Source of the DNA: Heterodera schachtii
Taxonomy: Eukaryota > Nematoda > Chromadorea > Rhabditida > Heteroderidae
Direction of reading: 5' to 3'
NCBI GenBank assembly: GCA_023374025.1
Contig: SIJG01000038.1
Location: forward strand, 1,035,104-1,099,103
DNA: 64,000 bases
Shown here: piece by piece, positions 1 to 13,115 of the stretch
How the letters are laid out: each line of letters opens with the position of its first letter
Numbering within the stretch: position 1 is the first letter of the stretch
Made by a program: the position numbers and the translations under genes
The notes under the pieces: model-generated
What the model saw: only the letters and a program-made list of their open reading frames with translations
Told to the model about the DNA's origin: nothing
The model's database searches: none

Positions 1-3000
1 CAAAAATTGTATCAATCTAATAATAATAAAATATTAAAAATATATCTAACTTTGTCAAGAGTTGGAAAAATAAATGAAACGCTAAATTCAAGATATAAAA
101 GCACAGAATAAAAAAAAATGAACATTTAAACTAAATTGGACAAATTAAAATGAAAATAAAACAAGAATTTTTAGAAAAAGGTTATATCCAAATAAAAATT
201 AAATTAAGTAATATGTTAGAGTGGATTTGTGTTTCGTTGCTAAAACCGCTTTTGCGGGAATGGCTAAGCACACCGGCGGGCCTTTTGGTAGTGCATCCGG
301 GAATACTATAAGAATATCAACCGAGGGCCAACTAAGCGCCAATGTTCATTTGTTCATTTTGCTTGGAGTTTTGGTCCCGTAACTATTTTTCTGAAACCCT
401 AATCAAAAAGTTTCCGCTGGTAGGGTTTTAAGTTGATGTGTTGTCTAAAAACAAAACAAAAAAGCCATAAGATATGAGATATTAAAATAAAAAATAATTC
501 AGCTAAACAAAAAATTGATGTGTTATCACAATATGTGCTGTGATTAAAGCAAAGAAATAAATAGACATTAATAAATGTAAATAGACATTAAATCATTAAA
601 AAAAATTGATAAATCAAATAAAATATTTTCATTAGATGATAATGGGCAAAAATGGCCGGAATAAAATTCTGCAAAACAAAAGACTCTTGTCGAGAAAATT
701 ATTTACTATTATTTTAAAATATATAAAGATAAAAAGGGTTAAAAAACCAAATAAGTTTTTATCAATGTAAGTTTTTTACTTTATGTAACAAGATTGTAAC
801 CTTCTTAATATTAACAAAACATAATTCTTTGGTCCACAATTTAAAAAAATAATTATAAATAAACAAAAGAAATAAGCAAATAGTCAAAAAAATATTTAAT
901 AAACATTTCACTTAAATAACTGAAACTATATATAATCAATAACAATGCTAAATATTATTGTTTTTGACTTTTTTAAATTATTCTATTCGTGGAAGTATCG
1001 CCGAAAATTCGTAGAAAATAACTAAAACATTCCAAAAATAAAAATTTCAATACATATAAATAAAAAATAAATAAAATAAATAAAAGCAATACTAGAATTT
1101 TCATTAGAAGTTCTTATGGCCTTTGAGTTTCAAAAAGTTCAGATTAAATTTGGTAAATTAATTGGGTTAAATTATAAAAAATATTAAGACAATTGGAAAT
1201 ATGCTAAATGCCAGAAACACACCGTTTGTAAAAATCTATTAAAATTTTCTCAGAACGCATATAAATCCTAATAGGATTTGGAATTTGGATAAATAGAAAA
1301 CAATTAATTGTTTATTATCTGAAGTTAATTAAGTTCAAAGATTAACTTAACAAATTTAAAAATAATAATCTGCGTTCACAATTACATCCATCGATTATGG
1401 AAGCTAGAAAACATGGGTAAACAAGTTTTAAAGAATCATGTGATTCTATACAAAATATTTAGCATAAGAATTAAAAAATAAAAAGGAATAGTTTAAAATA
1501 ATAAAATAAAAAACACAAATTTAAAATTAAAATAAGCTGCATAAGTCAAATTTTATAAAAAATAATCAAACTCTGATAAAATTACCTAATCTAATAACTA
1601 GAGACCGGATTTTTAGTTTTTAAACTTTTTTTTTGCGGCTTAGTTATGGCGAGAGAAGCCCAAAAATAGCATTTTCTCCGAACAGCTTTCGATTTATAGC
1701 GACTTTTTAATGAACACATTTATTTTTTGCGACGAATATTACTTTTTTTTTGTTTCGTCTTTGATTGAAACCTGAAAGAAAAAATTCGTTAACGTTTTTA
1801 TTATTCCAATATTCAATGCACACTTCGGTAGCATAATATATAGAAGTTTTTTTTAAATTTATGTGTGTGTAGTATATTTGAATTTTATTTCTTTAGAATT
1901 TTTCAAGACCTTTTCTTCTAAATTCATTGTTGGAGATTTAATTTAAATTTAATGATATTTGTCTTTTTTTTAATTATTGAGGCATTGTGTGTCTTAATTA
2001 TTTTATGATTTTGACCTCTTTAATTATGTTTGTTCACTTTTCACTTCTCATATTCTAATTAAAAATTTGTTTTCTAATTTTCCTTCTCAATTTGTTCTCA
2101 ATTTAATTCATCGATCTCCTGGGACTTAAAAATAATTATTGAAATCGAATTCTTTCCTATTTGGCGCTCCTGAGGAACAGCAGGTAAAACGGGGAAAGGC
2201 GAGGTCGGGATTAGGTAATTTATGTAAAGTCCGAACCGGACAACAAAAGCATCGGATTTATTTTTGTTTGTTTCAGACTCTTTACTTTGCTAGAATTAAT
2301 TAATAATATCGTTTTTGTTTTGTTTTCTTCCTTACTTCTTTATTCTATTAACTTAACTAATTTAATTACTCTTTCTTCTCAATATTGAAAAAATAGAAGT
2401 CATGTAATTTTACACTTTAATTGAAATAGAATTAAAATTATAGTCAAACATGTTCAGCCAACTTCACCATACTCCGCTGCATACAATTTTCTTTTAAATC
2501 TTGGAACTTAATAACGAAAAATGAAATTAAAAAAAAAATACACCCTTCAAAATTAGAAAAATTCTAAAATTCATCAATCCAATTTTTTTTCTTGACAAAA
2601 TTTTGTATTTAAAAAATCAATATTTTCTAAGAAAATACTAGAAAGAAGTGTAAACCTCACTTGCAACAGCAACCTAGTGAATAAAGAAAATTTTTGCTCA
2701 CTTTTTAGCTGAATTATGTCACCATTTCTCACTATTTCGGATTTTTTCACTTTTTTTGCCACTATTTTGGCATTTTTTGTCACTATCTAGTTAATTATTT
2801 TTGGATTTTTTGCCACTAAAAAATTGGGCATTTTATTAATCAAAAATCTTCATTTTGCTGGTTCTTTTTGTTTTTCAAATATTTCATAGTTATTTCTATT
2901 TTTTATTGTAAATCAATATTTTATTTGCTATTTTTGTTTTTTTTTTTTTTGTATTTTTCAGTTAATAATTATATGCGTCAAAGAGAAAATATGTAAGTAT

Positions 3001-6000
3001 TTATTAATTATGCCTTTTCCGTTATCTATTTAATGTATTTATTTTTCTTAATTTATATATAATAATTTCATAAGACTCGGTGCTTAATTTTAGTTTCTAA
3101 TGAGATTTATTAGTTTTGATAATTTTTAGTGGATTATTTCGCTTTTTTTTCTTGTCAAGTAATGCCCGTTTTACTCCTGAGAATGTTGAGCATGCTTTTC
3201 ATTAAAAATCAACAAAAATAATAAATATCTTTTCAATTAATCTTTTTAAGGGAAATTATTTATAATATCATTATATAGCAATTTCATAACAATTTATTTA
3301 AATATTATTACAAATTCCTAATTTATGATTTAAAATAAAATTTTTATAGGTCTAAATATTAAAGTAAAATTCTAATATATTTTACTTACTTTTTAAACTT
3401 GTTATAAATTTGGCAATTAAAATTGTTTTAATTTAATATTAATAATCAGTAATCATGTTTAATTGCCCTTGCTTTTTTGTTATTTGGTTTTTGAATTAGT
3501 ATGTAATTATGTACTTTCATAATTTTATTATTAAAATTCCTATCATTTAATTCTTTGTTCTCTGAAAATCCATGAAAATTTATTTTTTCGGAAGTCATGA
3601 ATATTGACAGATAATAAATAACATATTAAATGCAGGTAGATTTTTAATGAAAAAAAGTCATACAGTCATTGTCATATGTTTAGCATCAGTGAAATTCGTT
3701 TATTATTTAAAAATATACGAAAAATTTAATAAATACATGATCAAATATGAGAATATTTAATTTAAGAAAAAGTTTTAGTAATCTGGAAAAAAAATTAAAT
3801 TTGAAACAATAAATGAATTCATAAAAAATTGACTTTTTATTTTTGTCATTATAATAAATACCCGTGCATGAAAACACTTTTATATAAGATTAAAAATACT
3901 AATATTTCATTTATAAATCTACTAAAAAAGGTTAAACTTATTAAGCAATATCAAATTTTAAAAATAGTATGAATAAATTATGATAGCTTTTTGGTCCTTA
4001 TCTGCACTCCATTGGCAATTTAAAATAAATTATTTAATTAATAAAAATATATTTATAAGCAACAAATCATTTAAATTTTTAAAAAACGAATAAATATGGA
4101 TATTTTGTTGAAAATAAATATTTTATATTAAATTAATATGCAGATAATTAATTCAAACATAACAAAATAAGGCAGTTTATAATTCTTTAAAATGAATTTT
4201 GTATAAATTTAAAGATAAAAATTGCCCAAATTAACAAATCTAATTTTATTAATGCAAAAGTAAATATATTAGGTACTTATCCCTTTTGTGACCCCCCCCC
4301 CCCTCGAAAATTTTTTTTTACATTTGTTTCATGGATAATTTTAGGCGCTAAAAACTGATCTACTGTTAAATTTCATTAATTGTATGTTTGTAATGCATGA
4401 GTCTTGAGTGAAATCAATAATTAGCTAATTTAAATAAATTATCAGTGTTATATCAAGGCAGTTGTTAAATTCTTGAAAGAATTATTAAGACCTAAGGATA
4501 AAGCCATATAATTTTTTAAATTAATCATTTGTCAATTAACTCAAATAAAATTAATTTAATTAATTAGTGAACAAATTCTAATCTTCATAAAGCTTTTGTA
4601 TTACTTGAATTATAACTTTAATCAGTTATATTGTTATAATTCTTACGTTTAATTACATTAAAATAGTAATTTGTTGAATTTTTCTGATAATCAGAAGCGA
4701 AATTTCTTTTCCCGTAAGGCTGATTATAGGATGGCAAGTTATAAATTGTTGATAATGAAGTAATTTTAATTTAAAACGATTAATAGAATCTAAACAAATT
4801 AATTAAAAATTTAAATTTTTACCAATATAAATAAAGTCATACTTATATTTATGATTAAAAAATCGTAATTGGATATATTTATGAAATTTACACCAAATTA
4901 TCAATTCCATAGCGATTCAATCTGGGTTTCGAGTATTAAAAAGAATCAATTATCTTATTGCAAAGAACTTTAATAAAGATACTATAGACAAAATTTAATA
5001 TATAATTACCGAAAAAGTAAAAAAGAAGAAAATTTATAACAAAAATTAACAGTTCAACCATATGCAAAATTTTTAAATTTGAAAAACGCATAATTAAAAA
5101 TACAAATTTATTTTTTTAATAATCAAAAATAATCTATCTATTATTGGTTAAATAGAAAATACAATTACCTTTACATTATGACTTGAGTATATTAAAATAA
5201 AAAAATCGACTAGAAACTCTGGACATGAAGCCCCTAAAAATAAAATTTTTCCTAATTTAGCTAATTATACAGCGCAAATCCAAAAATATAAATTAGAGAG
5301 AATTTAAAAAGAAAAATAATTACAACAATGAATTTTTATTTTTAAGCATAATGATAAAGTTACATACATGTATGAACATTTGGATCACGAACCTGCCTCA
5401 TGAGTATCAATGTGTTAGAATTATCAATTTAGAAATTAAATAAAGATAATTTTATTATAAATTAATAACCAAAATTATGCTTGTGATTGAATTATAAATG
5501 CATACAAAAGCAAACAATTTTTATCATAAAATCAAAGCGTATTTCGAAAATTTGATTTAAATTTGCAAAAAATAATTATAAAACAAAAAAAGAAATATAA
5601 CAAATCGTGCTTATGATATAAATAAAACAAATGTATTTAAAGCACCAATAGTGAGTGAGTGTCATATGAAATTAAATAATTTAAAATAAATAAAAATTAA
5701 ATAGATAAAAGCTTTATTTAGCTAATAAAATAAATTTTTTTTAAATAAATTCTTTCATTAAAAGAAAAAATATTACCAATAAAATTTATTATAAAAAAAA
5801 AGAATTATAAAGAAAGCAAATAATAATTGTTCTTAAACCAGCCCGCAAAATAAAAAAAATTGAAGAGAAATACGACATGATTTTAATTGAAAAAAATAAT
5901 TACAGACGCTAAAATAATAAAACACGAACGAAAATTTTGAAGAATTATGCTTGCAACTTTGATCACGTTTTTCAGTCGAATGGCAATATACTAAAAAAAA

Positions 6001-9000
6001 TTCTAAATATTCATATCCGAAACAAATCATATATTAAAATGAACTACTTTATTGAAAATAAAACATTTTAAATTAAATTAATATTCAAAGAAATTAATTC
6101 AAAAATAAAAAAAATAAGGCAGTTTATAATTCTTTAAAACGAATTTTGTATAACATTTCAAGATAAAATTGCTCAAAATACAACAAATTTTGATTATTGC
6201 CCAAGTTGAATAAAAAATATTTGTAAAAGCATAATATTTGACTAGATATTGTGTAAAATATCATAATTATTTTTAACAAAAAAAAAATTCATATTTAATT
6301 TAACCTTTCGTTTATAAAAATGAAAATGACGAATTAAATTTCAAATTTAGGTATAAAAATAATAAATAGCCTACGTAAAAGAAAAAGAATTTTAAAATAA
6401 TTTAAATATAAATAAAAAATTCCATGCCACCCCATAGAACAAAAAATATTTTTTTGAATTTTGATTATTTATTATTAATTTTAACTGGAAAGTTATCAAA
6501 CCCCTTAAATATTCGCAATTGGTTTGAAAATTCCTTATTAATAATTCTTTATATGACCCAAATTAAATGCAAAAAATAAACATAATAAAAAATAAAATTA
6601 TGTTAAATTGTATTCTGGAAATATACTTTTAAGGAATAAAATAATATGATTGTAGAAAATTAAATGTTTTAAAGAAAAAAAATAATAATTAAATAAATTA
6701 TTAAAATTGTTTCCAAAAATCATTAAACAACTTAAAATTTTGAGTAATTATTTTGAGAATCAATTTACAATTTTTTTTATAAAATTCAAACATCCTGTTA
6801 TCTCTTTTTATAAATTAATTAATGAAAAAAAATATATCTTTTACTAAAATTTGTAATTTTTTTCTAATGGAATTCAATATTAAATAAAATTTTAAAATCT
6901 TTATGACGAGTTTTAAGTTAGGATATTAAATATAAAAATAATAAATAGCCTACGCAAAACAAAAAGAATTTAAAAATAATTTAATTTAAATAAAAAGTTC
7001 AATGCCAGCCCATAGAATAATATTTAAATTAAATTAAATAAAATAACATAACTCACTACCGAACGAATTCACTAATGAGCAATAAAAAAACAAATGTTAA
7101 AATACCAACATGTAAAAAATATATATTCATAAATTCTTAATGGGTGCCTGCAAAAATAAGATAAAATACACTATGGATTGTATAACAATAAAATACGAAA
7201 TGAAAAAGTTAAAAATCATTAAACAAATGAAAATTTTAAGCAATAACATCGACCTAATAAGCATATGGCTAAATAATTTAAAAAATTATGCAAAAATAAA
7301 CAAACGGTTTGAAGGAAAAGTACGAGTTTTAGACAAACTTCATCACGAGAAAATATTTAAAAATTATTTATAGAATCAATTTACAATTTTTTTTATAAAA
7401 TCAAAACATAAATGCTGTTATCTTTTTTAAATAAATAAATTAAAAATTTTTAAATTTAATTCATTGAATAAATAAAAATTTTTATGCTATTATTGTTTAT
7501 ATTTGATATCTTTTACTAAAATTTATAATTTTTTTAATGGAATTCAATATTAAACAAAATTTTTAAAAGAATATACGCCCGGGAGCAAGAACATCGTTTA
7601 GAGATGATGCTAGACAAGATCAATGAATTGCTTGATAAAAGTTCAATCTCTTTGAAAGAAAACAAAATAAATGTTTTAAAGCCACTAATACTGAGTGACA
7701 ATTGAAATTAAATAAATAAAAATTAAATAGATAAAACATCTCATTGCAATAACAATTATCATTTTTAGCACATTGAAGAAAATTGCTGAATTAATTTAAT
7801 TAAAAAATATAATGATTTTTTTTTTGTGCAATTCAACGATTTTTCAAATTAAATCAGACAATATTTAATATAAATAGGTAAGAATTTGCATAATTTACAC
7901 CCGAACTATCAGTATTTTTGAAATGTTTACTGATTATACAATATATTTTTCTATTATAGTCTTTTATTTAATAAAAAATATAATAATTACCAAAATTCAG
8001 TAATTTTTTGAACAAATATGTTTTAAAACTAACTTGGCATCATCCATGATGTAGAACTAATGTAGAACATATTCCTTTTTTTATCATTTACAATTTTTAA
8101 ACATTCGGCCAGCTAAATATCATTTAAACTTTTTTTATTTCTTGTTTGTAAAATTTTGTTTATTTGCATAAATTTATTCTTAATTTTTAATAATTATTAA
8201 TAGTATATATGTAAATTATTGCTTTCGTTTTTAATTTCTTTTTTTGCAAGCTTATTGTTATCTTTAATATTGCTTTGATTTCACAATAATAGTTAATTTT
8301 CAGTATTGTAATTTATGCAATTAAGGCAGGGTAATTTTTTATTCATTGGAATTAAAGAATTTTTTTTATTCGCTGTTTATTCAATAATGAAAAAGGATTT
8401 GTGAATTCATGAAAAATTAAAAATTAAAAAATGTTTATAAATTTTGACAGTTACACTAATAAAATTATTTAAATATTAAAATTAAAAAACTCTTTTTGTA
8501 AAAAGGCTGAAGATAACCAGCTATTTAGACATGTTTGAAAAATATATATTTATAATTTATTTGGTTTTTTGTATTTTTAATAAATTAAGTTGATTACGTT
8601 TAATCCAAGTTTTAGAAGATTAAATCTGAAGTATTAATAATTCATTAATAAAATTATCTTAAATAATTAAAGTTTGTTTATTATTTTCTTATATAATTCA
8701 AATAAGTTGAAATCTTGCAGACAAATACAATGTTAAAAATGATAATAGTTTGCAATATTAAAATTTCTCATACAATTTTTTTTTTACATAAACCGCTGGA
8801 TTTCGACCTTTAATATTTAGTTGATGAATATTCTTGTAAATAATCTTAATCTTGATGTTATTTATGAGATGACCCAATTTATTGTTTTTTATAAATAAAT
8901 GAATATTTCATCATTGATGTTTAAAAAAATTTTTATGACTTCCCCGTAATATTTTTTTAAATTTGATTATATATGAGCACATTCAAATTGACCAAATTGA

Positions 9001-9242
9001 GTATTTTATGCAATTTAAAATGCATTTGTTTATGTTATTTATATTTAAAAAATTTTTAAAAATTTTTATAATATAATTTTTGTTTTCTTATGTTGGGCAT
9101 TGTTAGTGCCATTGTTATTTTTTTTATTGCCTAAAATATTAGTATTCATTGATCTAGGGTCTTTAAATTATTATTTATATGTAATTACATTGAGGAAAGA
9201 CCAACTTGCAATAAACTGCACGATGTATCGTGCTTGCGCGTA
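1..9242. other. A+T-rich stretch without a recognised gene
   Basis: Almost pure A+T with many stops in all frames, so no conserved open frame of useful length is visible. It contains a run of 12 C at 4292-4303 and a few GC-richer islands, for example 2160-2215 and 3165-3195, both including a CTCCTGAG core and a TAAAACGGG-like stretch in opposite orientations. Blocks richer in A (about 3600-7800) alternate with blocks richer in T (about 1700-3500 and 7900-9200) on the + strand. Nothing here can be called a gene with confidence. Confidence 0.6.
200..382 (+). other. GC-richer island, possible isolated exon or small RNA
   Basis: This island stands out sharply from its A+T surroundings. On the + strand one frame is open for about 55 codons, up to the TAA at 380-382, and a donor-like CC|GTAACT overlaps that stop. 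On the - strand another frame is open for about 46 codons. Just downstream, AAACCCTA near 396-404 and TAGGGTTT near 420-428 can pair as an 8-bp stem. I cannot tell coding from non-coding: GC-rich DNA has few chance stops, and I recognise no protein or RNA family. Confidence 0.25.
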
Positions 9243-9250
9243 ATCAACAG

Positions 9251-9805
9251 GGCTCCCGGACAATCGGAGAGTGGACAATTGGACAGTGCACAATCGGACA
9301 GTTGGACAATCGGACAGTGAAGACAATCGGACAGAGGTGGACAATTGGACAGTGCACCATCGGACAGTTGGACAATCGGACAGTGAGGACAATCGGACAG
9401 AGGTGGACAATTGGACAGTGGACAATCCGACAGTAAAATGCATTAAAGGATAAGAAAATGCCATCGCCGGAGGGGACCAATTGTGCCATATTAAGAAAAA
9501 AGGAAAATAAAAAAGTGTTAATGCAGTCTAAAACATTATTTCGTTGAAAATTAATTTGGGTTTGGCATTTTGTAAATGATGGTTGCATATTTGATGTATA
9601 TAAGCGCTTTTTCTTGCCATTCCTTGCACCTAATGCCGTCCTGTGGTTTATGGCACAATCGATCCAATGCGGCGATGGCATTTTCTTATCTTTTTGTGCA
9701 TTTATTGTCGGATTATCCACTGTCCGATTGTCCACCTCTGTCCGATTGTCCTTACTGTCTATTGTCCAACTGTCCGATTGTCCACTGTCCGATTGTCCAG
9801 TCACG
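9251..9805. mobile_element. Foldback element with minisatellite arms, 8-bp direct repeats
   Basis: A 555-bp unit sits between two copies of ATCAACAG (9243-9250 and 9806-9813), a likely 8-bp target-site duplication. The left arm is built from repeats of GGACAATCGGACAGT and the right arm holds the reverse complement. The pairing continues inward: AAGATAAGAAAATGCCATCGCC-like sequence near 9440-9470 matches the complement of 9670-9700, so each arm is a little over 200 bp. The outermost 6 or 7 bases do not pair. The open frames in this region come from the repeat and are not genes. An 8-bp duplication fits hAT-type elements, but the ends lack a clear hAT terminus. Confidence 0.7.
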
Positions 9806-9813
9806 ATCAACAG

Positions 9814-12520
9814 ACGATACATTTCCGTTTTTTCCTATATAATTTTTCAGCATTCGAACAGCCAAATATTATTTTAATCTATTTTTATTTCATTGTTCAT
9901 TTGTATAAAAATTTATTATTTTTCATTTTTATTAAAATTTAATTGAATTTATTTATAAAATTTATTTTTTAATAATTATAACGGTCATGAGATAATTTAT
10001 ACTTTAAATTTAATAAATGCAAAGAATGACCACTAAAGGAAAAATTTTAAATTTGTCATACTGTCAACTATGCAGACCGTAATAAACGCCGATATGAGCC
10101 TAATATCACACGCTCTAATCAGTATTATTCAGCCATCATACAAATCTGGAAACGAATCATAGATAAATGAAAATATTTCTTAAAATGAATATGCCAGATG
10201 CACTATTTTATGACTCAAATCAATGAATAAAAATTATTACTTTCCATTACATTACATTACACGTAATATTACAAGGAACTAACCTATCATGGAAATATTC
10301 GTAAATATCTTAAGAATTAAATATTTTTTAAAAAATATTTTATATTGGCACATTTTTTTTTTAATTTTTTTTCACATACAGATACCATAATTGTGAATCT
10401 AACTTAATCTGGTTGAAATAAAAATAATTAAAATTTTAAGTTAATACATGTAAATAACACTTCCATTCTTCCTAAACAGTTTTTTATTATTATTAATGAT
10501 GTTAAATGAGAAATAATTTTTAATTAAGAAAATGCGCACAGTGCTTATTATAAAAAAATTATATTAATAATTATACGAAATAAAGTTAAACATTAAATTA
10601 TAAAATCCAGCTTCTAAATAAATTTCATTTTATTTCAATCTACTTGTGACAAATATTTTGCAAGAAATACCAATTAACTTATAATAGCAACCAAAGCCTT
10701 GTAGTAAGAATTAAAGAATTTTAAAACAAAAAATACTTAAAAATTATATATTATTCTTTTTTGATTTTTAAATTTGAAAATGCAGGTTTTAAACGACGAT
10801 ATTTGCCAGGTTAAAAACAAATCTCAGTTCATAAACCTAAATAATTTTTTGTTAAGTAAAATTATTTAAAAATTAATTAAGCTGCAATTTAGACGATTAA
10901 AATTTGAAACTAAATTGAAAAATTTAAAAAGTTTTAACAAAATTCTGTTTTCCAAAAAAAATATTCACGAATATAATCGAGAAAGAATCGCTTCTGACAG
11001 ATAATTATTGTACTAAAATTTAAATGATTTTAAAAAATAATGAAATCAAATAATATGTATTTTTGAATTTCGAAACCAATATTTATAAGAAATATATAAA
11101 TGTATTCTTGAGAAACGGAATAACTCAGGCCAATAAATGTCATATTTCCGCATTTTCGCATTGACTCAAACACCTCATAACTTTATAAATTGGGCCAAAC
11201 CAAACACCAGAAAAACTTGAAATTTTTTAAAAAATTAATCAAAAAATAAATATTATTATTGTAACAAAAACAATGTTGAAAAATTAATTTTTCATTCGAT
11301 TCAAATCTTATTTTCGGGCACAACAAATTGCCATTCAACTTTTTTAAATGAGAAGTCATTAGAACAATTATGCATTTTTTATATAATAAAAAATCGAATA
11401 ACTTATTAAAACAATAAATCTTCATTAAATAAAGATTTATTAATAATTTCGTAGTAAATTTCAATTTTTTGAGTATTATTGCATTGTATTAAATAATAAT
11501 AAATTTAAAAAATTAATGATTAATCTTAAACCATTTAATTAATTGGAATATTATTTAAATTTGAACACTAAGTTAGTTGTACATTTGTAAAATTTGAAAC
11601 TGACAGACAATTAATTAATGATTTACAAATTTTCAGCTCAAAAACAATAAACAAATATAACATTTCCTAAATTGGAAAAGGAAAAGCCTAAATAACTTTA
11701 AATATTAGTTTGTTTATTTTAAATATATTTTCGTCACAGCCTAGTTGAAATTCCTTTATTTAATAATGGAGAAATTATTTAGGAATTTGTGGCATTTTCA
11801 ATATATATTTTTAAAATTTACTATTAAAACATGATTAAAAACAATTGATTGAACTTTAGATTTCAAAAAAACGAATATTTTATAAAAATAAAATTTAAAT
11901 AAATATGATAAAAATGAAATTTTGCTCATGCGAAGCAAGAGAAAAAGAAAATTCCTTAATTAAGAATAAATAAAAACAAAATTTTAAACTTTTTTTGCTC
12001 AAAAATTGAACAATTTACACACTAACACTAATGACAACATTAAATTTTTTTATGATATCATTAAATATTTAGTGTGCCGTTTATAAAGAGTCACAGTTTT
12101 CGAAGAAATAAAATTGGCAGTTTCTAGTCAAGTTAAGTTATGTACAGTAAAAACATTCCAATTTTTATACAAGCAAATCTCTACACAAAAAAAGGATGCA
12201 AATGGAATTAATAATTTTATTAATTTTAATAAAAAAAATAATTATTAAAAAATTTTATATTTTAATTCATTGTGAAAATCACATGTAATTTTTATACATT
12301 AATTTATTTAATCGAATTATAATAAGAGATTTAATTTATTAATAAAACCAAAAGGATATTTGAATAGATCAAATAAATAAGAAAATATTGGCAAAATACA
12401 ATACAATTAATTTTAAAGCAAGCAAACTTAGCAAATTTATAATTTATAAATTATATTAAAAGGAAGAAAAATTTAAATAATGCACGTTGACTTAAGTAAT
12501 ATTAAAGCGAGTGTAATAAT
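9814..12520. other. A-rich stretch, nothing recognised
   Basis: A-rich on the + strand with stops in every frame. A reading frame at 11183-11464 on the - strand is made of low-complexity Phe/Asn/Leu/Lys codons expected from A+T-rich DNA and shows no motif. Confidence 0.6.
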
Positions 12521-12522
12521 AA

Positions 12523-13115
12523 ACCAGGGCTCGCAGATAAAAATTTTCAAACGCCTCATTTGGCAGACAAAAACTCATTTTTAGAGCATCAAAACGAAAA
12601 TAGAACTAATTTTTTTACAAAAAACCACAAAATTAAGAATTTCTTACTGAAAATCTGCTAAAAGATGGTCAAAATTCTCAATTTTTCTCCTGGCAGCGCC
12701 TTTCGGCACCGCCAGCCCCTAAAAATCCTTTATTTTTTTAAAAATTTGCTCAAAATCGCAAAATTTGGTCATTTTTGTGGTTAAATCTGTTAACAAATCG
12801 TATTAATCACAAAAATTTTTCCCGGCGGCGCCTAGCGGCACCGCTGATCACCCTTTTCCCCAAGTTTTTTTTTTTTGAAAAAAGCGCCGCAAAAAATCAA
12901 CTTCGATTTTTCGTGCTCAGAATTTCACAAAATGCTTATTTAAATATTAAAATATATTTAAACCAAATCATCTTTTGCAGTGTTGTGTTATGGAGGGTCG
13001 AAAAACATATTTCAAATAATTAAAAATTATTTTATCACAAAACTGTACTGATATGGCCGCTCTCATATGTTAAAATAAAATTGCATTTTTCGCGGACTGC
13101 CCTGTTTTTGCACTT
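12523..13115. repeat. Repeat block with two GC palindromic modules
   Basis: Two copies of a GC-rich palindrome of the form GGCGGCGCC-TATCG-GCACCGCC lie at 12690-12715 and 12821-12846, each in a conserved context (CAAAATTTGGTCATTTT, then CTGTTAACAAAT, and downstream GAAAAAA-GCGCCGCAAAAA). The same module recurs at 44140-44164, 44248-44270, 44378-44402, 45184-45210, 53803-53830 and, as a half-site, 58590-58603. The block starts near CAGGGCTCG (12525) and ends near GCCCTG (about 13105), which would suit hAT-like ends, but I find no matching 8-bp flanks, so the borders are tentative. Confidence 0.55.

Noticed and set aside
200..440. GC island considered as U snRNA, SRP or RNase P RNA
   Set aside because: None of the diagnostic conserved motifs of these RNAs could be found; only one 8-bp hairpin is visible.
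9250..9440. Regular 15-bp repeats that at first sight resemble a CRISPR array
   Set aside because: Repeats are contiguous without unique spacers, are mirrored in inverted orientation at 9700-9800, and the context is eukaryotic. It is a foldback element with minisatellite arms.
9171..9942. Several overlapping frames of 60 to 192 codons around the foldback element
   Set aside because: They translate the GGACAATCGGACAGT repeat (TVRLSDCPTV and similar) and appear in many frames at once.
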